Shown one piece after another: positions 1 through 12,030 of a stretch of DNA of 64,000 bases. The notes under the pieces were generated by a model. It saw only the letters and a list, made by a program, of their open reading frames with translations. It had not been told where the DNA came from and searched no databases. Position numbers and translations under genes: made by a program. This DNA comes from Chrysoporthe austroafricana (taxonomy: Eukaryota; Ascomycota; Sordariomycetes; Diaporthales; Cryphonectriaceae): the NCBI GenBank assembly GCA_001051155.2, contig JYIP02000011.1, forward strand, positions 1,116,001-1,180,000. The letters are read 5' to 3'. Within the stretch, counting starts at the first letter, position 1. The number at the start of each line of letters is the position of its first letter.

Positions 1-1517
1 CAAAACTATCGGTAGACAAAAGCATATTCTATATCAAATACCTTATATAACCATCCAATCAGCTATAGAATTTTCTCAAAATCGATATATAGAAAGGAGA
101 AATTTTGGGATATAATATTCCCATATTTACAGTCAAGCCTTATCAAAGTAATAGCTATACGTATGCAAAAGCCGCAGCCAGAGCATATCCGAATAAGCCG
201 GATATAAAAGTCTGTATCGATATAAGTGCCAATCGTTATGCTATTGCCGAAAAATTGCTAATGCAATTCCTTAAAGCAAAGATAGACTAAAACGTAAAAA
301 CCAAGTTTAAAGGCATAAGCTAGTCGCTAGCAAAAGGCTAAGCTGAATTCGATTTATATTTCCAGGGCAATAAATATAGCTATTCAATTATATTTTGTAT
401 TCGAATAGGAATTTGAGTATTAGATCGATTAGAAATAAGTATTCTATTAGGATAGGAATATAATATTCCTTATAAACTGAATATTTTGAATTCAGAATTG
501 TTTATACGATTTGGTTATTTTAGTAATACTATAGCGAAAATGGAAATATTTGCTCGAATGCTAATACAATTCCGGCAAGCAAAAGCCGCAATTATTACAA
601 TAATGCCGCTCAAATCTTATAAGCTAATTCCTATTAGTATTAAGCAAATCCTAAAAACGTAATCTTTCTATTTAAACCGAAACAAAAAAGGTAAATGAAT
701 TGCTTAATAGGCTATTAAACTAAGGAAGTCTTAATAACGAATTAAATAGCAACCCTTTTAAAGATCCAGAAAAACTAATTTCTAAGAATAGTCGAATTAT
801 TCCAGACGGATTATATAACCCTGCTAGCAAATTACGATAACTATTATTATATCGCGTAATAATATTTCTTTTAACGAATTAAGGATAGGTTATAGCTTTC
901 AGGAAAGCTGAATTCAGATTAATTATTATTTATTGAATATATTTTCTAACAAATTGCGGAAATTATTGGAAAATAGCTAGAAAAGCACTAATTCCCGGAT
1001 ATAAAAACCTTTGAAATAAGAGATTATTTCGAAAATAGTAATAAATTAAAGATTCGAAAAAATAAAGCTATTAAAGAATCGGAAATTGATTTCGGTATAT
1101 ATATTTGCAAGTATTTACTGGAATTTCTTTATAAAATTATAGAATTAATACAGGCATATGCTAGAATTTTCAAAAATATAAGTCCCGTTAATATACTAAT
1201 CGATTAATAAATAAAGGTCGACCTGGTCGAAAGATAGCAAAATCAGAAAATAAGATAAAAGCTATATTATTCAAGTAAGGAAAATTAAAAAGTAATTAAC
1301 GAAATTTTGGACAAATTATACTAGCAAAGTCGAGCTGAATAGATTATAAGTATAATACTATTCGGTTTATTAATCTTTATAATTTGGAAGAATATAAATA
1401 GCTAAAAGAAAAGATATATAATAATTGATTTACGCGCTTTAAATAAAGTTTTAATCCTTAACGCTTACTCTCTGCTATTATAACAGGAAATTATTAAATA
1501 ATTAAGAAGAAAAATAT
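1..1517 (+). pseudogene. G1 copy A Pol, N-terminal part: aspartic protease and start of reverse transcriptase (RIP-degraded)
   Basis: The longest open stretch (105-290, 61 codons) contains CIDISANRYAI at about 211-243. This is the expected RIP product of a retroviral-type DTGAS protease active site: ACx to ATx, GGT to AGT and AGT to AAT give I, S and N. The protease cleaves the Gag-Pol polyprotein of Ty3 elements. Downstream, RYIIIDLRALNKV near 1410-1455 is the start of the RT fingers domain (usual form R-x-V-x-DLRxLNK). Frames contain many TAA/TAG. The remainder of the RT resumes at 9157 after the nested element. The same segment is present at about 30910-32419 in copy B. Confidence 0.85.
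1513..1517. repeat. Target-site duplication AATAT, left copy, of G2 element 1
   Basis: AATAT directly precedes the 5' LTR terminus TGTTATAA and is repeated at 9152-9156 right after the 3' terminus TTATAATA. Removing 1518-9156 restores the sequence seen uninterrupted in copy B around 32411-32430. Confidence 0.92.
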
Positions 1518-2019
1518 TGTTATAAACTAGCAAGTGGTTCGGACCCTATAAACGAATCGAAATAAGGAAGGACCGGATATGCCAGAATCCGACCCTTATA
1601 ATTACCTAATCAGGGTTAGGGTTAGTTTCACCAATAAGGTCGGATAGCTATGGATATGAGTTATCCAAAGGAAACGACAAGGTCGGATAGCTATGGATAT
1701 GAGTTATCCAAAAGAAATAACAAGGTTGGATAGCTATAGATATAGGTTATCCAAAATTATCCCCTAGAAAACATAATAACTGGAAAAGGATATAAGGATA
1801 GGGCATTTTCCCTTTCGAATAGATAGATTATTAGAGAGTTCCCAGTTATTAATCTAAATATCAATTGGACCCTATTATTGATAGCCGTATTGGCTTATGA
1901 ATATTGCGATACCCAGTAAACCTGTCCTGAATCTTAAGGCTGTACTTAGCATTGCTTTTATTAGCATAAACCCTTTAACCTTACAGTATATCTTAGGATT
2001 TGCTATAGCGTTCATAATA
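1518..2019 (+). repeat. 5' LTR of G2 element 1 (502 bp)
   Basis: Begins TGTTATAAACTAGCAAG and ends GCGTTCATAATA; collinear and equal in length with 8496-8997. It carries a telomere-like AGGGTTAGGGTTAG at 1612-1625 and a three-unit tandem repeat at 1636-1762. Differences from the 3' LTR are transitions. Confidence 0.92.
1636..1762 (+). repeat. Three tandem 43-bp units inside the LTR
   Basis: Units start at 1636, 1679 and 1722, each with the core GGATAGCTATGGATATGAG followed by TTATCCAAA; GGATA and TATCC give each unit partial dyad symmetry. The same three units recur in the 3' LTR (about 8613-8740). The position ahead of the presumed transcription start suggests an LTR promoter or enhancer array, which is inference. 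The solo LTR and elements 2 and 3 have different sequence here. Confidence 0.75.
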
Positions 2020-2099
2020 TTTTGATAACTCTTATTCAAAATCGGTTCAGTATATACCTTTTGAGCAATACTTAAGATATAATAGCGCTTTAAATCCTA

Positions 2100-3960
2100 T
2101 TTTCGTTTAATATCCAGGCCTTTCAGGAAGAAGTACCGGTTGCCCTTACTAACGAATAGCTCTAATAGCAGAATATGGCCCTATATTAATAGCTTGAAGA
2201 AATCAAGAACGAGATTATCCGCCTTAATGCTTTCTAGCAAGCTAAGGCTTTCAAGCTCGATAAACTAAGCCCCTATAAAAGTATTCGAAAAGACTTTTAG
2301 GCATTCTTGATATAATTCAAAGCTTATTTTAAGCATTACGGGACCCAGTTCAGAATTACTTATAACAAAATCGATTTCGCAAGAAGCCGCTTTGAAAGAA
2401 TGGCTTTCCAGTAATAGGAACCAACCTTTCGTAACTATTTGGATAATAGTAAAGAATTCCGCTCAGAAGATATTAAACGCATTTTCCAGCATTATGCTAA
2501 TTTCGAATTAGCTCTCGCTAAGACTTTTGGAAATCTGGACGAATGACATATTGCGGTACGGCAATTAAAAGCATTTCGATAAACCGGTTCAGCCGCAAAC
2601 TATACAGCCAAATTCCGGCAAATCGTCGCCCATTTCGATTACGATAACGATCTTTTCATAGACGCCTATTACGCCGGACTTAAAGAAGAAATCAAAGACG
2701 AACTCTATAAAGAAAACCGACTTGAGGAACTTAGCGAGTTTATTAATAAAACAATCCGTATCGATAACCGATTATACGAACGACGGCAATAATAGCAGAA
2801 AAATTACGGCATTACCCCGCAATATTAGCCGAATATTAGGAAACGCAAGTTTTAGCATAAAGGCAAAAACAGCATAGCCTATTCGAGCATTATGCATGCT
2901 AAGCTTATAGAACTAGATATTCTTATATATAAATAACGCAAGGGGGTTATTTATTATAATTATAGCAGGAAAGGCTATATCGCTTGCAATTATCGGCAAG
3001 AATAAAAGAAGCGAGAATAGAAGCTAATCCTAGAAAGATAGCTTAATATCGCTTAACGATAGGAATCCAATTAGCTAGACAAAAATATCTTACCGAAACA
3101 AGCAGAAAACCCTAATTACGGTAGCTTTAGCTGGATAACCTGCTATTAAGATTATTGCATATTGCATTTTTCGGAAAAGGAAAATTCAGGATAGTTCCTA
3201 TGTAAGCTTTAAGAATAGCAATAACTCGCTATAGGCAGAAAGGGCCTACTTTACGATACTGTTATCCAGGATAGCGATTCCGATTATTCTAGCGAGAAAC
3301 CTTTACAAAATAAGGAAGATTTAGGAAAGTACTTTTTGAATTATTATCTGGAATAGCGATAGGATAATATAGTAAAAGAAGAAATTAGCGTTATATAACC
3401 AGGATTATCGATACTTAGCAATACTGCTAAAGAATTAATATACCCCGACAAATAGCCGGATAACTTACTAATTCCAACTTTCAATAAAGAATTATCAGAA
3501 GAAATAGCTTATTTCTAGCAAAAAGATTGCTAAGATTGCGAATGGATAACCAAATATACGGAAATCGAATATATTATTTATAGGCTTACGACAAAAGAAC
3601 TCTTCCAAAGCATACTATTTCAGAATAGCGGATGCTTACTCTAAAAAGACGGAAAGATTAATTACTTATACCCTCGTTATTATAAACTTGCTTGGATTAG
3701 CTATATTTATTATAATTGCCAGATATATTTTAGCGAGAAAGTCAAATAAGATTGATTCCTATTCAGGGAATAAGACTAATTAATCTATCCCGTTATAAAG
3801 GAAAGGGGAAGATTCAGAAAGGTCCTATATATTAAGGATAATAACGCATATATTGGACTACCGGATAACTGCCTACGAATATATATCGATAGAAAGACTA
3901 TATAAGGACAATGCTATATAATAGCATGCTTTATATATATATAGGATAAGGCTAAAGAAT
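2100..3960 (+). pseudogene. Gag of G2 element 1 (RIP-degraded)
   Basis: The plus frame reads as a capsid-type protein with interspersed TAA/TAG: FKAYFKHYGTQFRITYNKID near 2310-2365 and NYTAKFRQIVAHFDYDNDLF near 2600-2657 resemble the conserved retrotransposon Gag helices (x-Y-x-x-x-F-x-x-x). A zinc knuckle follows at about 2948-2990, read as YYNYSRKGYIACNY. The intact form would be C-x2-C-x4-H-x4-C; two Cys and the His have become Tyr by TGC/CAC to TAC/TAT changes. Gag packages the element RNA. The 3' part (about 3500-3900) is a Gag C-terminal or spacer region with no motif I can name. Confidence 0.75.
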
Positions 3961-3989
3961 GGCACAAGCTGCAGAAGATTGAGAAGAAT

Positions 3990-6900
3990 CGGTAGCGAGG
4001 CTATGCTTAAGCAAAAAGGCTAGTACAGCAAGCGGCAAGGAATGCCCAGGAAACCCCAAAAGGGAAAGATCGCTTATAAAGGGATAATAGCTAATTAAGA
4101 TTACGAAATCCCTATATGCTACTATTAAGGAAAATGAAAAGCATATTATTCTGGAAGCATATATTAAAGGGTAACAATATAATATACTATTGGATAATAG
4201 CATATAAGGAAATTTTATTTTGCCAAAAATCGTTAATAGAAAACGAATTCCCTGGATACAAAAAAAGGATTCTTACAAGCTTAATATTATAGAAAGAAAA
4301 TCGGTTGCGTATAACTTAAATATAATCGATATAGAAACTAATTATCTACTTATTTCGATCCAAGGCTTTATAACGAACGTTACTTTTAATATTACGGATA
4401 TAGCATAATATAAATTAATCTTAAGAATATTTTGGCTTAAAAAGCATAACTTTCGAATTAATTGGACTATTGGCCAGATTTTATAGGAATAAGCCATACT
4501 TACTGAAAAGGTTGCAATTATTAGCAGAGGAAAAGATTTAGTTATTAAGGATAGCACAAGAGAAATACGTTCAAACAAGCTTATAAATACCTTTAAGGCT
4601 AAAAGACAAGCCACAATACAGGGAAAGGTTACGGATACTTTGAATTTCCAGACGAAAGTTAGGGACGGATTAAGACTATAAGTAACTATCAATTAATAGA
4701 AGTACGGTTAGGTACGGAATAATACGAAAAAATGCGGATTATAGAACTATAAAGAAATACAGCTCTTACAGCACGAATATGCCAAAAGACAGTTTGGTTC
4801 GATACTTAATAGATATCCGAAATTACCAGAAATACGGAAGCCTTAAAGACGGGAAGCTAGCGAAGAGAAATACGTATAATAGTATTTAATATTCTTATAG
4901 ATTGCAGAAAAAGAAGAAGGACCAATACCGACATTCGAGAATATATCAAGAGAATATTACGAATTCAAGAAACTATAGCAAGGGAAATTCGATATGGGAT
5001 TACTAGAGCATAGCCTATATAATTACGAAATCCTTTTGAAAGAAAGAACGCAGCTAAAGTTCTTTCCCATTTACGGGCTTGACAAAGCAAGACTCGAAAT
5101 GCTTAGAGAATATATTGACGAAAACTTAAAGCGAGGCTATATACGATTATCGCAATTACTAGCAAAATACCCTATCCTGTTTATACTTAAAAAGAACGGT
5201 AAATTACGATTTTGTATGGATTACCGATAGGTTAACGATATTATTATCAAGAATAGATATTTATTGCTGCTAGCAAATGAAATGAAAGATCGATTAATTG
5301 GAACCAAATGGTTTACTATGCTTGATTTCAAAGAGGGATACTATTATATCAGAATTAAGAAAGATAATATTTGGAAGATAGCTTTCAGAATACGTTACGG
5401 ACATTTCGAATATATAATTATGCCTTTTAGATTTACAAATGCGCTAATATCTTTCCAGGAAATGATTAATTACGTCCTATGCGAATTTCTGAATATTACC
5501 GTTATTATCTACTTTGACAATATCCTTATTTTTTCCAAAAACCTTGAGATATATAAGCAGTACGTACGGGAAGTATTTCAAACATTACAAGATAATAAAC
5601 TTCTAATCGAATTAAGTAAATGCTATTTCTATTAATAAAAAGTCAATTATTTAGGCTATATTATTAAGCCAGGACAGATTAGCATGCAATAAGATAAAAT
5701 TAAAGCAGTACGAGAATAGCTTATCCCGGGAAATATTAAAGATATTAGGGCATTTCTCGGATATGCTAATTTCTACCGATAATTCATCCGAGATTATAGC
5801 AAGATCGCATACCCTTTTACAAACCTTATAAAGAAGGACCAAAAATTTAGATAAACCCCTGAAATACAGAAAGCATTTAATAAAATCAAAAAACGAGTTA
5901 TATCGGAACCTATCCTTTATAAAGCAGACTTAGAGAAACCTTTTGAAATAGAAACCGATATATTAGATTATGTACTAAGCGGACAGTTTGGGTAACGAAA
6001 TAATTAAAGACGTTTCAAGATTATAAGCAATTTTTCAAAAAAATTGAATAGCCCAGAATTCAATTATAGCATTCCAGATAAAGAATTGATAGCAATTGTC
6101 AAAGCATTCGAAAAATAGTAACGATACCTGATCGGGGCCAAGTACCAAATCATAATGCATTCGGATTATAAGAATCTAATAATATTCATAATTATTAAGG
6201 CTTTGAATAAACGACAGATTAGATAGGCAGAATTCCTCTTATAATTCGATTTGAAAATTGTCTATTGCAAAGGATCTGAAAATAGCAGAGCAAACGCATT
6301 CAGCAAACGATCAGATTACCAAAACTTAAAGCTAAAAGAATTCCAGAATATTTTTAAATAAGATAAAGATAATAACCTTATAAACGAAATAAGGGAATTC
6401 AATACGATTATTAAAATCAATAGCAAATAAAGAAAGCCAGAAGATATAATTACCAAAGAATAAGATAAATATATTAGGACTATATATAGCGCATTAGCAT
6501 ATAGCTATTAAGGAATCAGAGCTATTTACGAAAAGATTAAGAAATATTGGAATTTATTAGGATTTTAGCGAAAAATTAAGAATGCTTTACAGGAATGCAA
6601 TAGCTGCAGGAAAAACAAGATTGAATATTACAAGCCTTATAGATTATTCCAACCATTTCCTATTCCAGAAATAGTTTGGCAATCTATTAGCTAGGATTTC
6701 ATTACCAAGCTATTTCTCTTACGAAAACTATTAACCAAAATACAGTACGATAGCATTTTGGTAATAGTTTGCAGACTGAGTAAATACGCTTATTTCTTCC
6801 TTTATAAGGAAAGCAGTACGGCAGAAGACCTCGCATATATATTCCTGAGAACGGTTATAGCCAATTATAGCATGCCCAAAGAAATTATTTCCGATAGAGA

Positions 6901-7730
6901 TAGGAAATTCGTATTAAACTTCTGGATTTCATTTATAAAACTATTCGGAATATAACAGAAAATGTTTATAGCTTTTTACCTATAGACGGACAGGCAAATG
7001 GAAAGAATTAACCAAATTGTCAAGCAATACTTACAATATTACGTAAATTACAAATAGGATAACTAGATTAATTTCTTATTATTAATACAGTTTGCATATA
7101 ATAGCGCAAATATAAATACGATAAAAAAATTACTATTTTACGCGCTCTATAGCTATAACCTGATAGCCTATTACGATAAGATATCAGGAGCAAATGCAGA
7201 AATTGCAAAAAAACGAATCAGAAGAATTAAGAAAGTTCAAGAAGAATTCCAGAAAGAACTAAAATTCGTACAGGAAAAAATAATAAAATACGCCAATTCC
7301 AAAAGGATTGAAAGACCAATCTTACAGGAAAGAGATAAAGTCTACTTTGCTCGACGAAAAGAATATATTAAAATAATAAGACCTTCCTACTCGTTAGATT
7401 ACAAGAGATTGGGACCTTTTAAAATTTTGAAAAAGGTTTCAGATATCAATTTCGAACTTGCACTACTCTATGGAATGAGAATCTATCCGGTATTTCATAT
7501 TTCATTTCTCGAACCAGTACTAAAATCGACCAAAATAGATAAGACTATCCAGGTTAAAAGTAATAAACCAGAATACGAAATCGAACGAATTCTCAAGTAT
7601 TGCGGACCGGATTACGATCCCGAATATTTTATCAAATGGAAAGGCTACTTAATAAATGAAAATTTATAAGAACCTAAATCCAATTTATAAAATGCGCTTC
7701 GAATATTAGCAGACTATTTAGATAGACAAT
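3990..7730 (+). pseudogene. Pol of G2 element 1: protease region, RT, RNase H, integrase, chromodomain (RIP-degraded)
   Basis: RT is seen from 4994 to about 5990: KNGKLRFCMDYR near 5190-5230, TMLDFKEGYYYIRI near 5318-5360, then IIMPFRFTNAL and the catalytic motif at 5510-5521, now YFDN instead of YxDD. RNase H follows (about 5950-6330, ending in the VYCKGSENSRANAFSKR segment). Integrase spans about 6560-7250: a CNSCRKNK zinc-binding remnant at 6597-6620, SKYAYFFL, and IISDRDRKFV near 6877-6915, in which the IISDRD catalytic aspartate is retained. PVFHISFLEPV (7485-7520) and a chromodomain (about 7570-7720: YEIERIL, EYFIKWKGY) close the frame. A chromodomain at the Pol C-terminus targets integration to heterochromatin in chromoviruses. 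Frameless spacers carry multiple stops. Confidence 0.88.
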
Positions 7731-7781
7731 AATAAAGAAAAAAAAAAAAAAGAGAGAGGATAGAAAAGCTGTATACCAGGA

Positions 7782-8393
7782 CTAAGTAAGGCGGCTAATG
7801 CTAGTAAGACTAGCTATTCCTCGAAAGTCAAGCTTTAAATCCAGTTCCGGCCAATTAGACTTAGGCCCAAATTGCTATAAAGCAATATCCAGATCAAAAC
7901 CTTTAGGAAAGGGACTTTTAAGAATCAAGACTTCCGCAATACGGCATTTTGCCTTAGCAGCACAACGCTCTTTTTCAGCCTCTTCGGCTTCCATACGCTT
8001 TAGCTCTTCTATATCCGTAATACCCTGGCGAATAGTATGCATTATCTTTTCAAACTATATGCATTTCTGTTTTCGCAAACGCTTAATTTCCAAAGCAGCA
8101 TTACGCAATCGCTTTTCGGCCGATTCAAGACGGTCTTCAAGATGCTAATACTGAATGCTAATTTTTCGAATTTCGGCAGCAGAAAGGCCCTGCATATCGC
8201 AACGAGAACGCCCTAATCGGATATATTCAGCATACCGAGAAGAGTCAGAAGGCGAAACCTAGCATATCGCGACATTACGACCTTCGCAGAAAGAACAAGA
8301 AAGCATCTCTATAGCATTCCGGAAAATGAGAAATAATAAGGAATCTTTTTTCTTGGTCCTCTCGGAACGGAACGATAAGCGGGTTCTAGTAAC
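7782..8393 (-). pseudogene. Antisense accessory ORF of G2 element 1 (Cys motif plus coiled coil)
   Basis: On the minus strand, opposite to gag-pol and between pol and the 3' LTR, one frame of 204 codons is open except for a few RIP-type stops (for example TAG in CQVSPSD, TAA after SIQY, TAG in ALQQF). N-terminal half: MLSCSFCEGR, a further Cys, then SSRYAEYIRLGRSRCD, which looks like a CxxC-C-CxxC zinc-binding pattern of which part survives. C-terminal half: heptad-rich helices (EDRLESAEKRLRNAALEIK and ELKRMEAEEAEKERCA). Element 3 carries a length-matched homologue in the same antisense position (56789-57375). Small Cys-motif/coiled-coil proteins of this form recur in fungal genomes near repeats; no function is known to me. 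GTT stands where element 3 has ATG. Confidence 0.7.
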
Positions 8394-8495
8394 CCTGGAA
8401 GATATCCTGTTTAGGAAAGTACGAGAATATATACAGGAAAACAGGGTCCATTTACGAAAAAATTTTCGGGACGAAAACCTACAGGAAAGAGATAA

Positions 8496-8997
8496 TATTA
8501 TGAACTAGCAAGTAGTTCGGACTTTATAAACGAATCGAAATAAAGAAGGACCGGATATGCCAGAATCCGACCCCTATAATTACCTAATTAAAGTTAGGGT
8601 TAGTTTTACCAATAAGGTCGGATAGCTATAGATATAAATTATTCAAAAGAAACGATAAGGTTGGATAGTTATAGATATAAGTTATCCAAAGGAAATGATA
8701 AGGTTGGATAGCTATAGATATAGGTTATCCAAAGTTATCCTCTAGAAAATATAACAACTGGAAAAGGATATAAAGATAAGGCATTTTCCCTCTCGAATAG
8801 ATAGATTATTAGAGAGTTCCCAATTATCAATCTAAGTATCAATTGGACCTTATTATTGATAGCCGCATTGGCTTATGAATATTGCGATACCCAGTAAACC
8901 TATCCTGAATCTCAAGGCTATATTTGGCACCGCTTTTATTAGCATAAACCCTTTAACCCTATAGTATATCTTAGGATTTGCTGCAGCGTTTATAATA
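8496..8997 (+). repeat. 3' LTR of G2 element 1 (502 bp)
   Basis: Starts TATTATGAACTAGCAAG (TG to TA at the terminus) and ends GCGTTTATAATA. A purine-rich run (about 8482-8495) lies just before it and may be the polypurine tract. It aligns end to end with 1518-2019. Confidence 0.9.
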
Positions 8998-9000
8998 TAA

Positions 9001-9151
9001 ACCCTATTATTGATAGCCGCATTGGCTTATAAACATTGCGACACCCAGTAAACCTGTCCTGAATCTCAAGGCTATACTTAGTACCGCTCTTATTAGCATA
9101 AACCCTTTGACTTTATAATATATCTTAGGATTTGCTGCAGCGTTTATAATA
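9001..9151 (+). repeat. Extra copy of the last 151 bp of the LTR, outside the 3' LTR
   Basis: The stretch from CCTATTATTGATAGCC to GCGTTTATAATA repeats 8847-8997 head to tail. The AATAT target duplication lies after this extra tail, so the tail belongs to the inserted unit and not to the flank. Confidence 0.85.
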
Positions 9152-9156
9152 AATAT
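9152..9156. repeat. Target-site duplication AATAT, right copy, of G2 element 1
   Basis: Pairs with 1513-1517; copy A sequence resumes at 9157 exactly where it stopped. Confidence 0.92.
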
Positions 9157-12030
9157 ATATTATAATAATAAATATATAGCAATTTTTCTATTAATTCCTA
9201 ATATATCCAGACTATAAAAACCGATTTACTATTATTAGTTATTATAATTAAGAAAGAATAAAAGTTCTATTTATAAGATTTCGAAATTCATTATTTTATA
9301 TCTAGCATTTTATAAATTAATTCTTACAATTATATTATAAGTTTGTTTCCGCTTTTATAAATAATATTATTATTTATTTAATTATTAAATAAGATTATTT
9401 GCAATACTTATAAATTATCTTTTCGCTATTTTTACGCAAAAATATTTTATTAGCTAGACCCAAATTGTTTTTTGGATATCTTTCAGTCCAGATTTTAGGA
9501 TTTAAAATAAATAGACTCGGAATTTCCAATACGGAATACCAAATACAAGCTATTCGCGATTTAGAATTCCCTAAAACATTTTAATAATTGGAAAAGTTTA
9601 TTGGATTTATAAGATATTTATGCTATTTAATTCTTAAATATAGTTATAAAATTAATTTATTTCAGAGAAAGAAAATTAAAATACTAAATAAGGCTTGCTA
9701 ATCGAACTATTTATTTTCAGGTATAGGATAGCGAAATTATATTATATAAGCCATTTTCGATTTAATATTAAACGAAATTAATAGTTTTTATAATTTTAAA
9801 ATAGCTTTAGAAATTAAGAATATTTTATTTTATTATATCCCAAATAAACCTCTCTTTATCTAATTAGATATATTTAAAGAAATAAAATTCTCAAGTATTA
9901 TTTTCTAATTAGCAAATAATTATATATAGAACGGAATATCGCTAATAGCAAATATAGCTATATAATTAATCCTTTATTTAAGCAAGATAATTAATAAAGC
10001 AGAATGAAAGTACTGGCTTATAAAGCTAAAAGTAGCTTATTTAATATAGCTAGTACGAAAATTGCGGACGATAATAAAATCGAACCGAATTAAGCTAGTT
10101 TATATTTTTACCGATTACGCAATAATAATTAGCATTATCCATTTATTATCTATAAATATAGTAAATAAAATCAAGGCAAATATGCGGCTAATTCTCGTTT
10201 CGGAATACTTAAGTTAATTCGACTTGAAAGTATATTATATACCAGGAAAATCGAATATTCTTATAAATGCTATATTAAGATTATTATTTACCCAGAAACC
10301 TATCGATAATAAAAGCATTTTAGATAAGATATAGGAAAACAAATTTATCCAGATTTTCAATAAAATATCTATAAATAGCAAAATGAAAAGGCGTATTAAG
10401 AAAGAATATAAAAAATACCCTTTATAGTCCAAAATAATCGAATAATTGAAAAACCCAAATAAAGTTGCCCGATTATCTTTTATATTAGATTATAATAGCT
10501 TATTATTTCTTAAAGATTATTATAGGAAATAACGATTATATATTCCGAATAAAATAGCATTGGATTTTATTAAGGAAGCTTACGATAGAAAATATTATTT
10601 CGGCATAAATCGCATATAGCACGATTTAATAGATCGATTCGTTATTAAATACTGCTATGCTAAAATACGCAATTATATATCGATATATCGAGCTTATAAT
10701 AAAAACAAAAATAATTTATAGTAACTTTTAAAAGAAATGCAATCCATACTATTTCTATTAATCCTATTTTATATTATTATTATAGACTTTATTATAAGAC
10801 TACCGATAATATTATTTATAAATACTATATAAGCTTTGGCTAAAATGCTATTCTTAAATGCATTTCTTACGATTACGGATAAATATTCCAAAGCTACGAT
10901 TATTATATTAAGTAATGCAATATATATTGCAGCAAACTAAGCAACCTTTATTTTACGAATACTTTATATTATTAGCTAAGGAATACCCAAAAAGATTATT
11001 TCAGATAGAAACTCGAAATTCTTATCGGAATTCTAAAGATATTTATAAAAGGCTATCGGAACGAAACTTGCCTATTTTACTGCTTCGCATTCGCAAACGG
11101 ATAAGCAATCTAAAATAAAGAACCGAATAGTTAAAATAGCAATTCGGCATTTTATAACCGCTTACCCTAATATAAAATAAACCGAAATAATACTAGCATT
11201 ACAATTTAACCTGAATAATATATATAACCGAGTTACTAAATATTCAGCCAGTCAAATGCTATTCGGATTCAACCTATTATCGGGCTAGTAAATAAGGGAT
11301 ATAATACTTTTAGCAAAGAAAGTTTTCCAGGAAAAAGCTTAACTTTTCATTACCGAAATGCAAATAGCAGCCAAATTGCAATATAATAAGCATTATTGCC
11401 AAATAGTTTTCGAATTAGATAATTGAATATATATTCGCTTAAGTTACGGATATTTATTGCTAAATAACCTATTTCTGAATTTTTTATAATAAAGAATAAG
11501 ACTTTTCCAGATTATTCGAAAGATAAGGAATTTAGCATATAAATTGAAATTAATTCCTTATATAAATATCCATCCAGTAATTTCAGTAATATAATTAAAG
11601 CTTGCAAACCCTTTTAAGATAAATCTTTATAGATATAACCTTATATATCAAAATCTAGTAAATATGCTAAAAGATCCGGATATCGAGAAATACCGGAAAG
11701 ACTATCGATATTACGAGCTGGAAAGGATAATTAGCTGCCGTAAACGAAAATATAAATATAGTCCGTATAGAATTGAATATTTAATGAAATGGATAAACTA
11801 CTCTAGCTATTATAATATATAGATGCCCCGTAATGCTTTAAATGCGAACGAAATAATACGTAATTTCGAACGGAAATGCAAAGCTATAGCCGAATTGCAG
11901 GAAAAAGCAAAGCAAGGGCGGCTATTAACGGAAGAAATCTCTAAACCGAGAGATATCGTTATAATTGCCTTACGAAAACGAAGCAGGCCAAAACGCGATT
12001 TACGAATAGAAAATGCACTAAAATAAGCTA
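9157..12030 (+). pseudogene. G1 copy A Pol, rest: RT, RNase H, integrase, chromodomain-like tail (RIP-degraded)
   Basis: The RT active-site region at 9354-9365 reads FINN where FVDD is expected, so both aspartates have become Asn. ILGFKINRLGIS and LEKFIGFIRYL (about 9490-9620) are typical of one widespread fungal Gypsy lineage. RNase H ends with FDLKVYYIPGKSN at about 10210-10250. Integrase: ITDKYSKATIIIL near 10872-10915, IISDRNSKF near 10995-11025 (aspartate of the DDE triad present) and KYSASQMLFGFNLLSG near 11240-11290. NIHPVISVI (11565-11590), then YELERII and RIEYLMKWINYSS near 11710-11810 form a chromodomain-like segment, continued by NALNANEIIRNFE. The frame is broken by TAA/TAG throughout. 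Same order in copy B. Confidence 0.87.

Larger units (their letters stand above)
1518..9151 (+). mobile_element. Ty3/Gypsy chromovirus-type retrotransposon, family G2 element 1
   Basis: A 7634-bp element inserted in the RT region of G1 copy A. It is bounded by AATAT duplications and by short inverted ends TGTTATAA/TTATAATA (the latter TTATAACA before RIP). Order: 502-bp LTR, Gag with a zinc knuckle, protease region, RT, RNase H, integrase, chromodomain, an antisense accessory ORF, and a 502-bp 3' LTR extended by a 151-bp copy of its own tail. Stops and an RT catalytic substitution show that it is inactive. Family assignment rests on protein motifs and domain order; the relation to elements 2 and 3 of this window rests on shared interior sequence. 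Confidence 0.92.

Noticed and set aside
3952..4203. Minus-strand hydrophobic ORF
   Set aside because: Shadow of the gag-pol region of element 1; also seen opposite element 3 (60920-61144).
7409..7669. Chromodomain ORF as an intact host gene
   Set aside because: It is the C-terminal part of Pol in element 1, between integrase and the 3' LTR, without its own start context.
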